DNA of 64,000 nt, from the NCBI RefSeq assembly GCF_001559075.2, contig NZ_CP014015.2:3596001-3660000 (forward strand), given 5' to 3'. This document shows positions 1 to 8,892 of this stretch, piece by piece. Numbering within the stretch: position 1 is the stretch's first letter; each line of letters opens with the position of its first letter. The stretch is from Citrobacter amalonaticus. GTDB taxonomy: Bacteria > Pseudomonadota > Gammaproteobacteria > Enterobacterales > Enterobacteriaceae. The translations under genes and the position numbers were made by a program. The notes beneath the pieces were generated by a model that made no database searches, had not been told where the DNA came from, and saw only the letters and a program-made list of their open reading frames with translations.

Positions 1-558
1 CGCGACTTTTTCCCGCAGGCCGTCAATGCCTTTTTCCAGCAGCAGCGGGAAGTTCACCGCCAGGTGTGCGTCACCGGAGGTCATGTTGCCTTCAGCTTTG
101 ATAATGCCGGTTTCCAGCAACCCTTTTTGCTCATCGGTAAACATGCCGTAGCAGCGGTCCTGAACGGTCTGACCGCGCCACCACGGGCACACGGCATGCA
201 GTACGCGCTTGTTCTCTTCACTGACCGCAAAGCCTGCCCCTGGTCTGTCCGCCAGATCGTCGATCTCTTTTTCAATCCACGAGACGGTGTATTCCGGGAA
301 GATCGGCGCGGCGCGGACTTCACTTGCCTGGTTACCGATGATCAGCTCGTCGTGTTTGATCCAGATGGTTCGTTGTGCCAGATGATGTGCCAGCGCCAGC
401 GCGCGGCGTACCGGAATCGGCTTGTCCAGGTGCTGCTGGTACATTTCAGTGTAATGCTGCGCGCGTTCGGTACAGACCGGTGGTTTGACGATGTGCACCA
501 GCGCGGTTTTGTGCGCTTTGATGCGGTCACTGAGCGTATCCAGTTTCAGTTGGGTCAT
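1..558 (-). CDS. pflF: Glycyl-radical enzyme, pyruvate formate-lyase-like PflF/YbiW, N-terminal 186 residues (3' end outside window)
   Basis: The frame runs from an ATG at 558 to the window edge without a stop, so only the N-terminal part of a protein of about 810 residues is seen. The start MTQLKLDTLSDRIKAHK and the segment ending VNFPLLLEKGIDGLREK match the YbiW branch of the PFL/glycerol dehydratase-like glycyl-radical family. These are cytoplasmic anaerobic enzymes that act through a thiyl radical and a C-terminal glycyl radical; the catalytic Cys and Gly lie outside the window. It begins 4 nt after the stop of the activase gene, with GAGG in that gene's last codons as ribosome site, so the two are one operon. 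Substrate is not known from sequence; it could be a dehydratase or lyase rather than a true pyruvate formate-lyase. Confidence 0.9.
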   Translation of the reverse strand, partial: MTQLKLDTLSDRIKAHKTALVHIVKPPVCTERAQHYTEMYQQHLDKPIPVRRALALAHHLAQRTIWIKHDELIIGNQASEVRAAPIFPEYTVSWIEKEIDDLADRPGAGFAVSEENKRVLHAVCPWWRGQTVQDRCYGMFTDEQKGLLETGIIKAEGNMTSGDAHLAVNFPLLLEKGIDGLREKVA

Positions 559-562
559 GGGA

Positions 563-1462
563 TTATCCTCGTAAAGTCGCGGTCAAACCTTTCGTGCAGG
601 CGTACTGCTGCGCAAAGGCGAGCAGATCGGGTGCATCCAGCGGCTTATCCGGCGCGTGGTAGGGTTGGCTGAGTAAGTGATATTTGTTGATGCCCAGCGT
701 GTGGTAGGGCAAAAAGTGGATCTCGCTGACGTGCAGTTCGTCGGCGGCAAAATCGGTAATCGCTTTAATGGCCTCTTCATCAGCGTTAAACCCCTGAATC
801 AGCGGAACGCGGATGATCATTTTTTTCCCGGCGGCGGCGAGTTTTTTCAGGTTCTCCAGTACGCGTGACGCGCTGCCATCCGTCCATTGCTTAAACGGCG
901 CGTCGGCGACGTGTTTCAAATCCGCCAGGAACAGATCGATCCAGGGCAGTGAAGGTTCTATGTATTTCCACGGCACATGCAGACAGGTTTCAACCGCGGT
1001 ATGAATGCCCGCCTCGTGGCTGGCTTTAAACAGCGACGCGGCCAGCTCCGGCTGCATAAACGGTTCGCCGCCGGACAGCGTAATGCCGCCGCCGCTGCGG
1101 TTATAAAAAGGTTTATCGCGCAGAACGGTGGCCATTATCTCATCTACGCTTTTGACGTCGCCGCAAACGGTCAGCGCCTGAGTGGGGCAACAATCGGTCA
1201 GGCGGGTAAGATGCGCGTCAGTGAGTTTTTCGCGATGGATAAGGAGGCCATTCAGCGCGCGTTCGATGACGCCTGGGGCCGCCTGGACGCAAAGCTCGCA
1301 GCCTTCGAGGCACAGACGTGCATCAAACAGCAGATCCTGCGTGCGCGCCCGGCTTTCCGGATTCTGACACCAGCGACAGCCCAGAGAGCATCCTTTAAGG
1401 AACACCACGGTGCGGATACCGGGGCCATCGTGTGTGGAATAGCGCTGAATATTAAAAATCAT
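563..1462 (-). CDS. pflE: Glycyl-radical enzyme activating enzyme PflE/YbiY (radical SAM)
   Basis: Radical-SAM activase that would install the glycyl radical on the PflF protein encoded just downstream. From the chosen ATG at 1462 (299 residues) the radical-SAM CxxxCxxC motif is C25, C29, C32 in GCSLGCRWC. A ferredoxin-like insert follows with CLEGCELC (C51, C55, C58) and a CCPTQ motif near 91–92, typical of the larger activases with extra 4Fe-4S clusters. SGGGITLSGGEP is the GGE motif for SAM binding. An in-frame start at 1531 exists but would run through the palindromic control region; the ATG at 1462 has GAGG about 6 nt upstream and begins at the conserved MIFNIQRYSTHDGPG. Divergent from fsaA. 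Confidence 0.93.
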   Translation of the reverse strand: MIFNIQRYSTHDGPGIRTVVFLKGCSLGCRWCQNPESRARTQDLLFDARLCLEGCELCVQAAPGVIERALNGLLIHREKLTDAHLTRLTDCCPTQALTVCGDVKSVDEIMATVLRDKPFYNRSGGGITLSGGEPFMQPELAASLFKASHEAGIHTAVETCLHVPWKYIEPSLPWIDLFLADLKHVADAPFKQWTDGSASRVLENLKKLAAAGKKMIIRVPLIQGFNADEEAIKAITDFAADELHVSEIHFLPYHTLGINKYHLLSQPYHAPDKPLDAPDLLAFAQQYACTKGLTATLRG

Positions 1463-1494
1463 AAACGGCCTCACATGTTTCGTATAAAGATTAA

Positions 1495-1532
1495 ATAACT
1501 TTCGAATGAAAGTTATGTTGACGTACGTCAAC
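1495..1532. promoter_or_regulatory. Two abutting inverted repeats in the pflE–fsaA divergent control region
   Basis: Positions 1495–1516 form ATAACTTTC-GAAT-GAAAGTTAT (9-bp perfect arms). Positions 1517–1532 form the perfect 16-bp palindrome GTTGACGTACGTCAAC, starting at the very next base. The core TTGACGTACGTCAA matches 8 of 10 positions of the FNR consensus TTGAT-N4-ATCAA, which would suit an anaerobic glycyl-radical operon. The repeats lie 33–70 nt upstream of pflE and 62–99 nt upstream of fsaA. Binding proteins are inferred, not shown. Confidence 0.6.
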
Positions 1533-1593
1533 TAACAGAAAGGTTTTGCCGTGGTATCTTTCATTTATGCTAACGAGTCGTTGAGGAATGATT

Positions 1594-2256
1594 ATGGAAC
1601 TCTATCTGGATACGTCCGACGTTGACGCGGTGAAAGCGTTGGCGCGAATTTTCCCGCTGGCGGGCGTGACCACTAACCCCAGCATTGTGGCTGCGGGTAA
1701 AAAAACGCTGGACGTTTTACTGCCACAGTTACATGAAGCAATGGGGGGACAGGGGCGGCTGTTTGCCCAGGTGATGGCGACAACGGCGGAAGGAATGGTG
1801 ATTGATGCGCGCAAACTGCGTGGGATCATTCCTGACATCGTGGTGAAAGTGCCGGTCACGGCGGAAGGGCTGGCGGCGATCAAACTGCTGAAAGAGGAAG
1901 GCATCCCGACGCTGGGAACGGCGGTGTACGGTGCGGCGCAGGGGCTGCTGTCGGCGCTGGCGGGGGCGGAGTATGTTGCGCCTTACGTGAACCGCGTAGA
2001 CGCGCAGGGCGGCGACGGCATTCAGACCGTCACTGATTTGCAGAAGTTACTGAAGATGCATGCGCCGCATGCCAAAGTGCTGGCCGCCAGCTTCAAGACT
2101 CCGCGTCAGGCGCTGGATTGTCTGCTGGCGGGGTGTGAATCCATCACCTTACCGCTGGACGTTGCCGGGCAGTTGATTAGCTCTCCGGCTGTGGAGGCGG
2201 CGGTGGCGAAGTTTGAACACGACTGGCAGAGTGCCTTTGGGCGAACCTCTATCTGA
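1594..2256 (+). CDS. fsaA: Fructose-6-phosphate aldolase FsaA
   Basis: Class I aldolase of the transaldolase family: reversible cleavage of fructose 6-phosphate to dihydroxyacetone and glyceraldehyde 3-phosphate in the cytoplasm. Length from the ATG at 1594 is 220 residues, the family size. The Schiff-base lysine is K85 in DIVVKVPVT; D6 (LYLDTSD) and N28 (TTNPS) of the active site are present. A second ATG at 1588 is only 1 nt after the GAGG at 1583–1586, whereas 1594 is 7 nt away, so 1594 is chosen. It is divergent from pflE-pflF and shares their control region, so co-regulation with the glycyl-radical enzyme is plausible. Confidence 0.95.
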   Translation: MELYLDTSDVDAVKALARIFPLAGVTTNPSIVAAGKKTLDVLLPQLHEAMGGQGRLFAQVMATTAEGMVIDARKLRGIIPDIVVKVPVTAEGLAAIKLLKEEGIPTLGTAVYGAAQGLLSALAGAEYVAPYVNRVDAQGGDGIQTVTDLQKLLKMHAPHAKVLAASFKTPRQALDCLLAGCESITLPLDVAGQLISSPAVEAAVAKFEHDWQSAFGRTSI

Positions 2257-2260
2257 TCGG

Positions 2261-2300
2261 TTCCAGGCCGGATAAGGCAATGCCGCCATCCGGTCTGGAA
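2261..2300. repeat. REP element between fsaA and moeB
   Basis: Imperfect palindrome with arms TTCCAGGCCGGAT and ATCCGGTCTGGAA around AAGGCAATGCCGCC. It has the GCC-GGAT...ATCC-GG core of enterobacterial REP units and sits between the convergent fsaA and moeB 3' ends, where it may protect both messages. Confidence 0.85.
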
Positions 2301-2306
2301 ACCTGG

Positions 2307-3065
2307 TTAAGCTGATGCTGTTCCGCACACCTCGCAGCCCGGATTACGCATCAGCTTCATTTCACGAAACTGGCAGGTCATGGCATCGTACATGACGATT
2401 TTCCCTGATGCAGGCTGACCATACTGCGCCAGCAGCTTTATCGCCTCCATTGCCTGGAGCGATCCAATCACCCCAATCAGCGGTGCCATCACTCCGGCCT
2501 CCACGCAGGTCAACGCATTGTCACCAAACAGACGGCTCAGACAGCGATAGCAGGGCTCGCCTTCTTGGTAGGTAAAGACGGTTACCTGGCCTTCCATGCG
2601 GATCGCCGCACCAGAAATCAACGGGACTTTTGCCGCATAACAACCCGCATTGAGCTGGTTACGAATCGCGACGTTATCGGTGCAGTCCAGCACCAGATCG
2701 TGTTCGGCGATGCGTGCCCGAAGGGCGGTCTCGTCCAGCAGAGCATTAATCGGGGTGATAGCCACGTGCGGATTAATACGGTTTAGCGCGGCATGCGCCG
2801 ACTCCACTTTCGGCTGGTCGAGGGTTGCATCGCTGTGCAGCGTCTGGCGCTGGAGATTCGACAGCGATACGGTGTCGAAATCGAGCAGCGTCAGGTGGCC
2901 AACGCCGGCGCTCGCCAGATACTGCGAGGACGCACAGCCCAACCCTCCGAGGCCCACAACCAGTACCCTGGCTTCCTTCAGCGCTTCCTGTCCGTCAAAG
3001 TCAAAGCCGCGCAGAATGATTTGCCGGTTGTAGCGCAGCATCTCCTGATCGCTGAGTTCTGCCAT
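2307..3065 (-). CDS. moeB: Molybdopterin-synthase adenylyltransferase MoeB
   Basis: Adenylates the C-terminal glycine of MoaD using ATP, so that MoaD can be sulfurated for molybdopterin synthesis; cytoplasmic, E1-like fold. The 252-residue protein has the nucleotide loop GLGGLG (38–43), DCTDN (128–132) and two zinc CxxC pairs, C172/C175 (PCYRCL) and C244/C247 (GCEVCG). The C-terminal tail is slightly longer than the usual 249 residues. The start ATG overlaps the moeA stop (TGATG), which implies translational coupling and rules out a longer in-frame start at 3110. moeA-moeB form an operon. Confidence 0.95.
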   Translation of the reverse strand: MAELSDQEMLRYNRQIILRGFDFDGQEALKEARVLVVGLGGLGCASSQYLASAGVGHLTLLDFDTVSLSNLQRQTLHSDATLDQPKVESAHAALNRINPHVAITPINALLDETALRARIAEHDLVLDCTDNVAIRNQLNAGCYAAKVPLISGAAIRMEGQVTVFTYQEGEPCYRCLSRLFGDNALTCVEAGVMAPLIGVIGSLQAMEAIKLLAQYGQPASGKIVMYDAMTCQFREMKLMRNPGCEVCGTASA

Positions 3066-4300
3066 CACAGGCCTCCGAACAGCGCATTGAAGGGCTCGAC
3101 TTCCACCCATTCACCGGCCTCGACGTTACCGCGATCGCGCTCCAGCACAATGAAGCAGTTGCCCTGACTGAAGGAACTGAAAACATGTGAACCCTGATGC
3201 CCCGTGCTGCTGACTTCCAGTTCGCCGTCGGCGGTGCGCTGTAGTACACCACGCTGGAAATCAAGGCGTCCCGGCGTTTTCTTCAGTCGTGAGGCGGTGC
3301 GTACGCGCTGGCGCGCTGGCAACCCGCTGGCCGTATTGCCGCTCAGTTTCGCCAGCAGAGGTTGAACCAACTGGTAGAAGGTGAGCGCCGCTGACACCGG
3401 ATTACCCGGCAGCCCGCAGAACCAGCTGTTGCTCAGTTTGCCGAAGGCGAACGGTTTGCCCGGCTTGATTGCCAGTTTCCAGAAGGCGATTTCGCCCAGC
3501 TCTTCAAGAATGGTTTTGGTGTAATCCGCTTCACCGACGGACACGCCGCCAGAGCTAATCACCACATCCGCCTGACTGTCAGCTTCGATGAACGCCGTGC
3601 GCAGGGCATGCGGATCGTCGCGGATGATGCCTAAATTGATCACGTCGCAACCCAACTGTTGCAGCATCAGGTGTACGGTCAGGCGGTTGGTATCATAAAT
3701 CTGACCTTCGCCGAGCGGTTGACCGGGCAGTTGCAGTTCATCGCCCGTCGAGAACAGCGCGACGCGCACTTTACGCACAACCTGGACGTCGGCAATGCCG
3801 AGCGATGCCAGTACCGGCAGTTCGCCCGTGGTCAGACGCGTGCCGGCAGGGAAAACCACCGCATTGTGGGTGATATCTTCGCCGCGATGGCGGATATTTT
3901 GCCCGGCGCGGACGTCGGCGGTAAAACGTACGCCATTGTCAGTCTGTTCCGTCTGTTCTTGCATCACCACCGCGTCACATCCCGGCGGTACCGGCGCACC
4001 GGTCATAATGCGAATGCAGCTCCCCGCAGGCCATTCTCCCTGGAACGGCTGACCGGCGAATGCTTTACCGGCGACCGGCAGCGGGTGTCCGCTGGCGAGA
4101 TCGGCCAGTCGTACCGCGTAACCGTCCATCGCCGAGTTATCGAAACCCGGTACGTCCAACGGCGAAACCACGTCGGTCGCCAGAATACGGCCAAAGCACT
4201 GCACCAGCGGCAGCGTCTCGACGGCGGTGAGCGGGGTAACACGCGACAACATTTCGGTAAGCGCCGTTTCCAGCGGCATCAGTCCGGCGGTAAATTCCAT
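3065..4300 (-). CDS. moeA: Molybdopterin molybdenumtransferase MoeA
   Basis: Inserts molybdate into adenylylated molybdopterin, the last step of Moco assembly needed by formate dehydrogenase, nitrate reductase and similar enzymes. From the ATG at 4300 it has 411 residues, the family length. Recognisable parts are the N-terminal MoeA domain with PGFDNSAMDGYAV, the RIMTGAPVP segment, the MoCF-biosynthesis domain with STGDEL and SSGGVSVGEADYT, and the conserved LPGNPVSA. The start at 4300 has AGGAG 8 nt upstream, so the seven-residue in-frame extension to 4321 is not used. First gene of moeA-moeB; upstream 180 nt are shared with the divergent iaaA. Confidence 0.96.
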   Translation of the reverse strand: MEFTAGLMPLETALTEMLSRVTPLTAVETLPLVQCFGRILATDVVSPLDVPGFDNSAMDGYAVRLADLASGHPLPVAGKAFAGQPFQGEWPAGSCIRIMTGAPVPPGCDAVVMQEQTEQTDNGVRFTADVRAGQNIRHRGEDITHNAVVFPAGTRLTTGELPVLASLGIADVQVVRKVRVALFSTGDELQLPGQPLGEGQIYDTNRLTVHLMLQQLGCDVINLGIIRDDPHALRTAFIEADSQADVVISSGGVSVGEADYTKTILEELGEIAFWKLAIKPGKPFAFGKLSNSWFCGLPGNPVSAALTFYQLVQPLLAKLSGNTASGLPARQRVRTASRLKKTPGRLDFQRGVLQRTADGELEVSSTGHQGSHVFSSFSQGNCFIVLERDRGNVEAGEWVEVEPFNALFGGL

Positions 4301-4484
4301 GAAAACACTCCTGCGGGGCAAAATCGAATCCGTCTATTATGTCAGAAAATGCGAGGGGACTGTATGCCACCTCGGACTTAGGAAGGATGTGAATGCTTTA
4401 CATGCTAATCGCATCTTTCTATAGTCAAAAATCGAATCAATAACTCTACAGAATTCTGATATTTGTAGAAGACGGGCGACAAAC

Positions 4485-5450
4485 ATGGGCAAAGCAGTCA
4501 TTGCAATTCACGGCGGCGCAGGGGCGATTACCCGCGCGCAGATGAGCCAGGAGCAGGAATTACGCTATATCCAGGCGCTTTCCGACATTGTCGACGTCGG
4601 GCAAAAGATGCTGGAAGCGGGAGAAAGCGCGCTGGATGTGGTCACTGAAGCCGTGCGACTGCTTGAAGAGTGTCCGCTGTTTAATGCCGGGATTGGCGCG
4701 GTGTATACCCGTGACGAGACTCATGAACTGGATGCCTGCGTCATGGATGGCAATACCCTGAAAGCCGGAGCGGTGGCGGGTGTCAGCCATCTGCGTAACC
4801 CGATCCTCGCCGCCAGACTGGTGATGGAGCGCAGCCCGCATGTCATGATGATCGGCGCGGGCGCTGAAAAATTTGCGGCCGGGGAGGGGATGGCGCTGGT
4901 GTCCGCGGATCTCTTTTCAACGCCTGAACGTTATGAACAACTGCTGGCTGCGCGCTCAAGCGGGGAAACCGTGCTGGATCACAGCGGCGCACCGCTCGAT
5001 GAAGGCAAAAAAATGGGCACCGTGGGCGCGGTCGCACTGGATGTACATGGCAATCTGGCGGCGGCGACGTCAACCGGTGGCATGACCAACAAATTACCGG
5101 GCCGCGTCGGCGACAGCCCGCTTGTTGGCGCGGGTTGTTATGCCAATAATGCCAGTGTGGCGGTCTCCTGCACCGGCACCGGCGAAGTGTTTATCCGCGC
5201 GCTGGCGGCATACGATATTGCCGCGTTGATGGATTACGGCGGCCTGAGCTTATCGGAGGCCTGCGAACGAGTCGTGATGGAGAAGTTACCGGCGCTGGGC
5301 GGGAGCGGCGGGCTGATCGCCATCGATCATGAGGGGAATGTGGCCTTGCCGTTTAATTGCGAAGGAATGTATCGCGCCTGGGGCTATGCCGGGGATACAC
5401 CAACGACCGGGATTTACCGGGAAAAAGGGGACACCGTTGCCACACAGTGA
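4485..5450 (+). CDS. iaaA: Isoaspartyl peptidase / L-asparaginase precursor IaaA
   Basis: N-terminal nucleophile hydrolase that cleaves itself into two subunits and then removes isoaspartyl residues from peptides, with weak asparaginase activity. The 321-residue precursor has the cleavage site and nucleophile T179 in KKMGTVGAVALD, the glycine-rich loop HGGAGAI near the N-terminus, NAGIGAV, and SCTGTGE near the C-terminal part of the beta subunit. No signal peptide. The last 14 nt overlap the gsiA start, so iaaA leads the iaaA-gsiABCD operon. Joining a peptidase with a glutathione importer fits use of peptides and glutathione as sulfur or amino-acid source (inference from known operon). Confidence 0.95.
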   Translation: MGKAVIAIHGGAGAITRAQMSQEQELRYIQALSDIVDVGQKMLEAGESALDVVTEAVRLLEECPLFNAGIGAVYTRDETHELDACVMDGNTLKAGAVAGVSHLRNPILAARLVMERSPHVMMIGAGAEKFAAGEGMALVSADLFSTPERYEQLLAARSSGETVLDHSGAPLDEGKKMGTVGAVALDVHGNLAAATSTGGMTNKLPGRVGDSPLVGAGCYANNASVAVSCTGTGEVFIRALAAYDIAALMDYGGLSLSEACERVVMEKLPALGGSGGLIAIDHEGNVALPFNCEGMYRAWGYAGDTPTTGIYREKGDTVATQ

Positions 5451-7308
5451 TGCGCTTGACGCCAGCGACGTGCTGGCCGTCAGCAATCTGAATATCGCTT
5501 TTCAACAGGACCAGCAGCGCACTGAGGCGGTGCGGGACCTGTCATTTCGTCTCAAGCGTGGCGAGACGCTGGCGATTGTCGGTGAATCCGGTTCAGGCAA
5601 ATCGGTCACCGCGCTGTCGCTGATGCGACTGATTGAACAGTCTGGCGGCGAGGTGCAGTGTGAGCAGATGCTGCTGCGTCGTCGGAACCGCGAGGTGATT
5701 GAGCTGGGCGAACAGAGTACGTCGCAACTTCAGCGGGTCCGGGGCGCCGATATCGCCATGATCTTTCAGGAGCCGATGACGTCGCTCAATCCGGTGTTTA
5801 CCGTGGGCGAGCAGATAGCCGAGTCCATTCGCCTGCATCAGGGGGCGGGGCGTGAAGAGGCGATGGCGGAGGCTAAGCGGATGCTCGATCAGGTTCGCAT
5901 TCCGGAGGCGAAAGCGATCCTATCTCGCTATCCCCATCAGCTTTCCGGCGGCATGCGCCAGCGTGTGATGATTGCGATGGCGCTCTCGTGTCGCCCGGCG
6001 GTGCTGATTGCCGATGAACCGACAACCGCGCTGGACGTCACGATTCAGGCGCAAATCCTGCAGCTGATTAAAGTTCTGCAACAAGAGATGTCGATGGGGG
6101 TGATTTTCATCACTCACGATATGGGCGTGGTCGCGGATGTCGCCGATCGTGTGCTGGTGATGTATCAGGGTGAAGGGGTAGAGACCGGCACTGTGGAACA
6201 GATCTTCCGCTCGCCGCAGCATCCTTACACGCAGTCATTATTAGCGGCGGTGCCGCAACTTGGGGCAATGAAAGGCCTCCCTTATCCGCGCCGCTTCCCG
6301 TTGATCTCTCTGAGCGAGCCAGAAAAGCGTGAGCGGCCTGTCGATCAAAATACGGTGGTCGAGGGAGAGCCCATTTTGCAGGTACGCAATCTGGTCACTC
6401 GTTTCCCGTTACGTAGCGGTATCCTTAATCGGGTGACTCGCGAAGTGCATGCGGTGGAAAATGTCAGCTTTGATCTCTGGCCTGGCGAGACGCTGTCGCT
6501 GGTCGGTGAGTCGGGCTGCGGCAAATCCACCACCGGACGCGCGCTACTGCGCCTGGTGGAATCGCAGTCCGGCGAGATTATTTTCAACGGTCAGCGAATC
6601 GATACGTTGTCCGACAGTCAATTGCAGCCATTGCGCCGCGATATTCAGTTTATTTTTCAGGATCCGTACGCCTCGCTCGACCCACGACAAACCGTGGGGT
6701 ATTCCATCATGGAGCCGCTGCGCGTCCACGGGTTGTTGCAGGGTAAGGCGGCGGCCGATCGCGTGGCGTGGCTGCTGGAGCGTGTCGGGTTGAAACCTGA
6801 ACATGCGTGGCGTTACCCGCATGAGTTTTCTGGCGGACAGCGCCAGCGGATCTGTATTGCCCGCGCGCTGGCGCTCAATCCAAAAGTGATTATTGCCGAT
6901 GAGTCGGTCTCCGCGCTGGATGTGTCGATTCGCGGGCAAATTATCAACCTGCTGCTCGACTTGCAGCGGGAGCTGGGGATTGCCTGGCTGTTCATCTCGC
7001 ATGATATGGCCGTCGTTGAACGGATCAGCCACCGCGTTGCGGTGATGCACATGGGGCAGATTGTTGAGATCGGCCCACGCGCCGCGCTGTTTGAAGATCC
7101 TCAGCATCCGTATACCCGTAAGCTCATGGCGGCGGTTCCGGTTGCCGATCCCGGACATCACCGGCCGCAGCGGGTGCTGCTGTCGGACGATCTGCCCAGC
7201 AACATTTACCGGCGCGGCGAAGCGCCAGCACCTGTTTCATTGCAGTTAGTCGGGCCCGGGCATTATGTCGCGCGTCCACAACAAGAAAATGCGCTATTGC
7301 GTTTATAA
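5437..7308 (+). CDS. gsiA: Glutathione ABC transporter, ATP-binding protein GsiA
   Basis: Energises glutathione uptake through GsiBCD. Two fused ABC ATPase domains are visible: first Walker A GESGSGKS (49–56), signature LSGGMRQR, Walker B VLIADEP; second Walker A GESGCGKS, signature FSGGQRQR, Walker B VIIADES. Each ends in an oligopeptide-family extension with QHPYT. The start is a TTG at 5437, 6 nt after the GGGG run at 5427–5430; it gives 623 residues, the family length, and the protein begins PHSDALD as expected. A longer in-frame ATG at 5329 lies deep inside iaaA and is rejected. Overlap with iaaA is 14 nt. Confidence 0.95.
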   Translation: MPHSDALDASDVLAVSNLNIAFQQDQQRTEAVRDLSFRLKRGETLAIVGESGSGKSVTALSLMRLIEQSGGEVQCEQMLLRRRNREVIELGEQSTSQLQRVRGADIAMIFQEPMTSLNPVFTVGEQIAESIRLHQGAGREEAMAEAKRMLDQVRIPEAKAILSRYPHQLSGGMRQRVMIAMALSCRPAVLIADEPTTALDVTIQAQILQLIKVLQQEMSMGVIFITHDMGVVADVADRVLVMYQGEGVETGTVEQIFRSPQHPYTQSLLAAVPQLGAMKGLPYPRRFPLISLSEPEKRERPVDQNTVVEGEPILQVRNLVTRFPLRSGILNRVTREVHAVENVSFDLWPGETLSLVGESGCGKSTTGRALLRLVESQSGEIIFNGQRIDTLSDSQLQPLRRDIQFIFQDPYASLDPRQTVGYSIMEPLRVHGLLQGKAAADRVAWLLERVGLKPEHAWRYPHEFSGGQRQRICIARALALNPKVIIADESVSALDVSIRGQIINLLLDLQRELGIAWLFISHDMAVVERISHRVAVMHMGQIVEIGPRAALFEDPQHPYTRKLMAAVPVADPGHHRPQRVLLSDDLPSNIYRRGEAPAPVSLQLVGPGHYVARPQQENALLRL

Positions 7309-7336
7309 CAATCAGGCAGGGTTCAGGAGAAAAAAG

Positions 7337-8875
7337 ATGACAAAATTGCTCGCCCGACATTGGCTGCTGGCATTAGGCGCGACGACCGCGCTGGCGGCGT
7401 CCCCGGCGTTTGCCGCGAAAGATGTAGTGGTTGCGGTGGGGTCCAACTTCACCACGCTCGATCCGTATGATGCGAATGACACCTTATCGCAGCAGGTGGC
7501 AAAGTCGTTTTATCAGGGGCTGTTTGGCCTTGATAAAGAGATGAAGCTGAAGAACGTGCTGGCAGAGAGCTACACCGTCTCTGACGACGGCCTGGTATAT
7601 ACCCTTAAACTGCGTCAGGGTGTGAAATTCCAGGACGGTACCGACTTTAACGCCGAAGCGGTGAAAATAAACCTCGATCGTGCCAGCGATCCCGCCAATA
7701 GCCTCAAGCGTTATAACCTGTATAAAAACATCGCCAAAACAGAGGCCGTCGATCCCGCGACGGTAAAAATCACCCTGAAGCAGCCGTTCTCCGCGTTTAT
7801 TAATATCCTGGCGCACCCGGCAACGGCGATGATCTCACCGGCCGCGCTGGCGAAATACGGCAAAGAGATTGGCTTCCATCCGGTCGGTACCGGTCCATAC
7901 GCGCTGGACACCTGGAATCAAACCGATTTTGTGAAGGTGAAGAAATTTGCCGGCTACTGGCAGCCGGGATTACCGAAGCTGGACAGCATCACCTGGCGTC
8001 CGGTCACCGATAACAATACCCGTGCGGCGATGCTGCAAACCGGGGAAGCACAGTTTGCCTTCCCGATCCCCTACGAGCAGGCGGCGCTGTTAGAGAAAAA
8101 CAAAAATCTGCAACTGGTCGCCAGTCCGTCGATCATGCAGCGTTACATCAGCATGAACGTGACGCAAAAGCCGTTCGACAACCCGAAAGTCCGCGAGGCG
8201 TTAAACTACGCCATCAACCGTCAGGCGCTGGTGAAAGTGGCGTTTGCCGGCTACGCGACTCCGGCTACCGGCGTGGTGCCGCCGTCGATTGCTTATGCGC
8301 AAAGCTACACGGCATGGCCTTACGATCCGGCAAAAGCACGTGAACTGCTGAAAGAAGCGGGTTATCCGAACGGTTTTAGCACCACGCTGTGGTCATCGCA
8401 CAATCACAGTACCGCCCAGAAAGTGTTGCAGTTTACCCAACAGCAGCTGGCGCAGGTGGGGGTGAAAGTGCAGGTGACGGCGATGGATGCCGGTCAGCGC
8501 GCGTCGGAAGTGGAGGGCAAAGGGCAGAAAGAGAGCGGTGTCAGGATGTTCTACACCGGCTGGTCGGCGTCGACCGGTGAAGCCGACTGGGCACTGTCGC
8601 CGCTGTTTGCCTCGCAAAACTGGCCGCCAACGCTGTTTAACACGGCGTTCTACAGCAATCCGCAGGTGGATACCGACCTGGCCGACGCGCTGAAAACGAC
8701 CGATCCGCAAGAGAAAGCGCGGCTGTACAAAGAGGCGCAGGATGTCGTCTGGAAAGAGTCGCCATGGATCCCGCTGGTGGTGGAAAAACTGGTCTCGGCG
8801 CACAGTAACAAACTGACTGGTTTCTGGATCATGCCAGATACGGGGTTCAGCTTTGATGATGCAGATTTGAAATAA
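7337..8875 (+). CDS. gsiB: Glutathione-binding periplasmic protein GsiB
   Basis: Substrate-binding component of the glutathione importer, family SBP_bac_5 (dipeptide/oligopeptide binding). 512 residues from the ATG at 7337, which follows AGGAGA. A Sec signal peptide occupies about the first 26 residues (hydrophobic WLLALGATTALAA, then SPAFA|AKD). The mature protein begins AKDVVVAVGSNFTTLDPYDA and contains the family segments FNPVGTGPY-like FHPVGTGPY and VREALNYAINR. It lies 28 nt after gsiA and 17 nt before gsiC. In-frame codons upstream of 7337 are inside the gap or gsiA and lack a ribosome site. Confidence 0.96.
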   Translation: MTKLLARHWLLALGATTALAASPAFAAKDVVVAVGSNFTTLDPYDANDTLSQQVAKSFYQGLFGLDKEMKLKNVLAESYTVSDDGLVYTLKLRQGVKFQDGTDFNAEAVKINLDRASDPANSLKRYNLYKNIAKTEAVDPATVKITLKQPFSAFINILAHPATAMISPAALAKYGKEIGFHPVGTGPYALDTWNQTDFVKVKKFAGYWQPGLPKLDSITWRPVTDNNTRAAMLQTGEAQFAFPIPYEQAALLEKNKNLQLVASPSIMQRYISMNVTQKPFDNPKVREALNYAINRQALVKVAFAGYATPATGVVPPSIAYAQSYTAWPYDPAKARELLKEAGYPNGFSTTLWSSHNHSTAQKVLQFTQQQLAQVGVKVQVTAMDAGQRASEVEGKGQKESGVRMFYTGWSASTGEADWALSPLFASQNWPPTLFNTAFYSNPQVDTDLADALKTTDPQEKARLYKEAQDVVWKESPWIPLVVEKLVSAHSNKLTGFWIMPDTGFSFDDADLK

Positions 8876-8892
8876 GCCACAGCGGAAATCGG

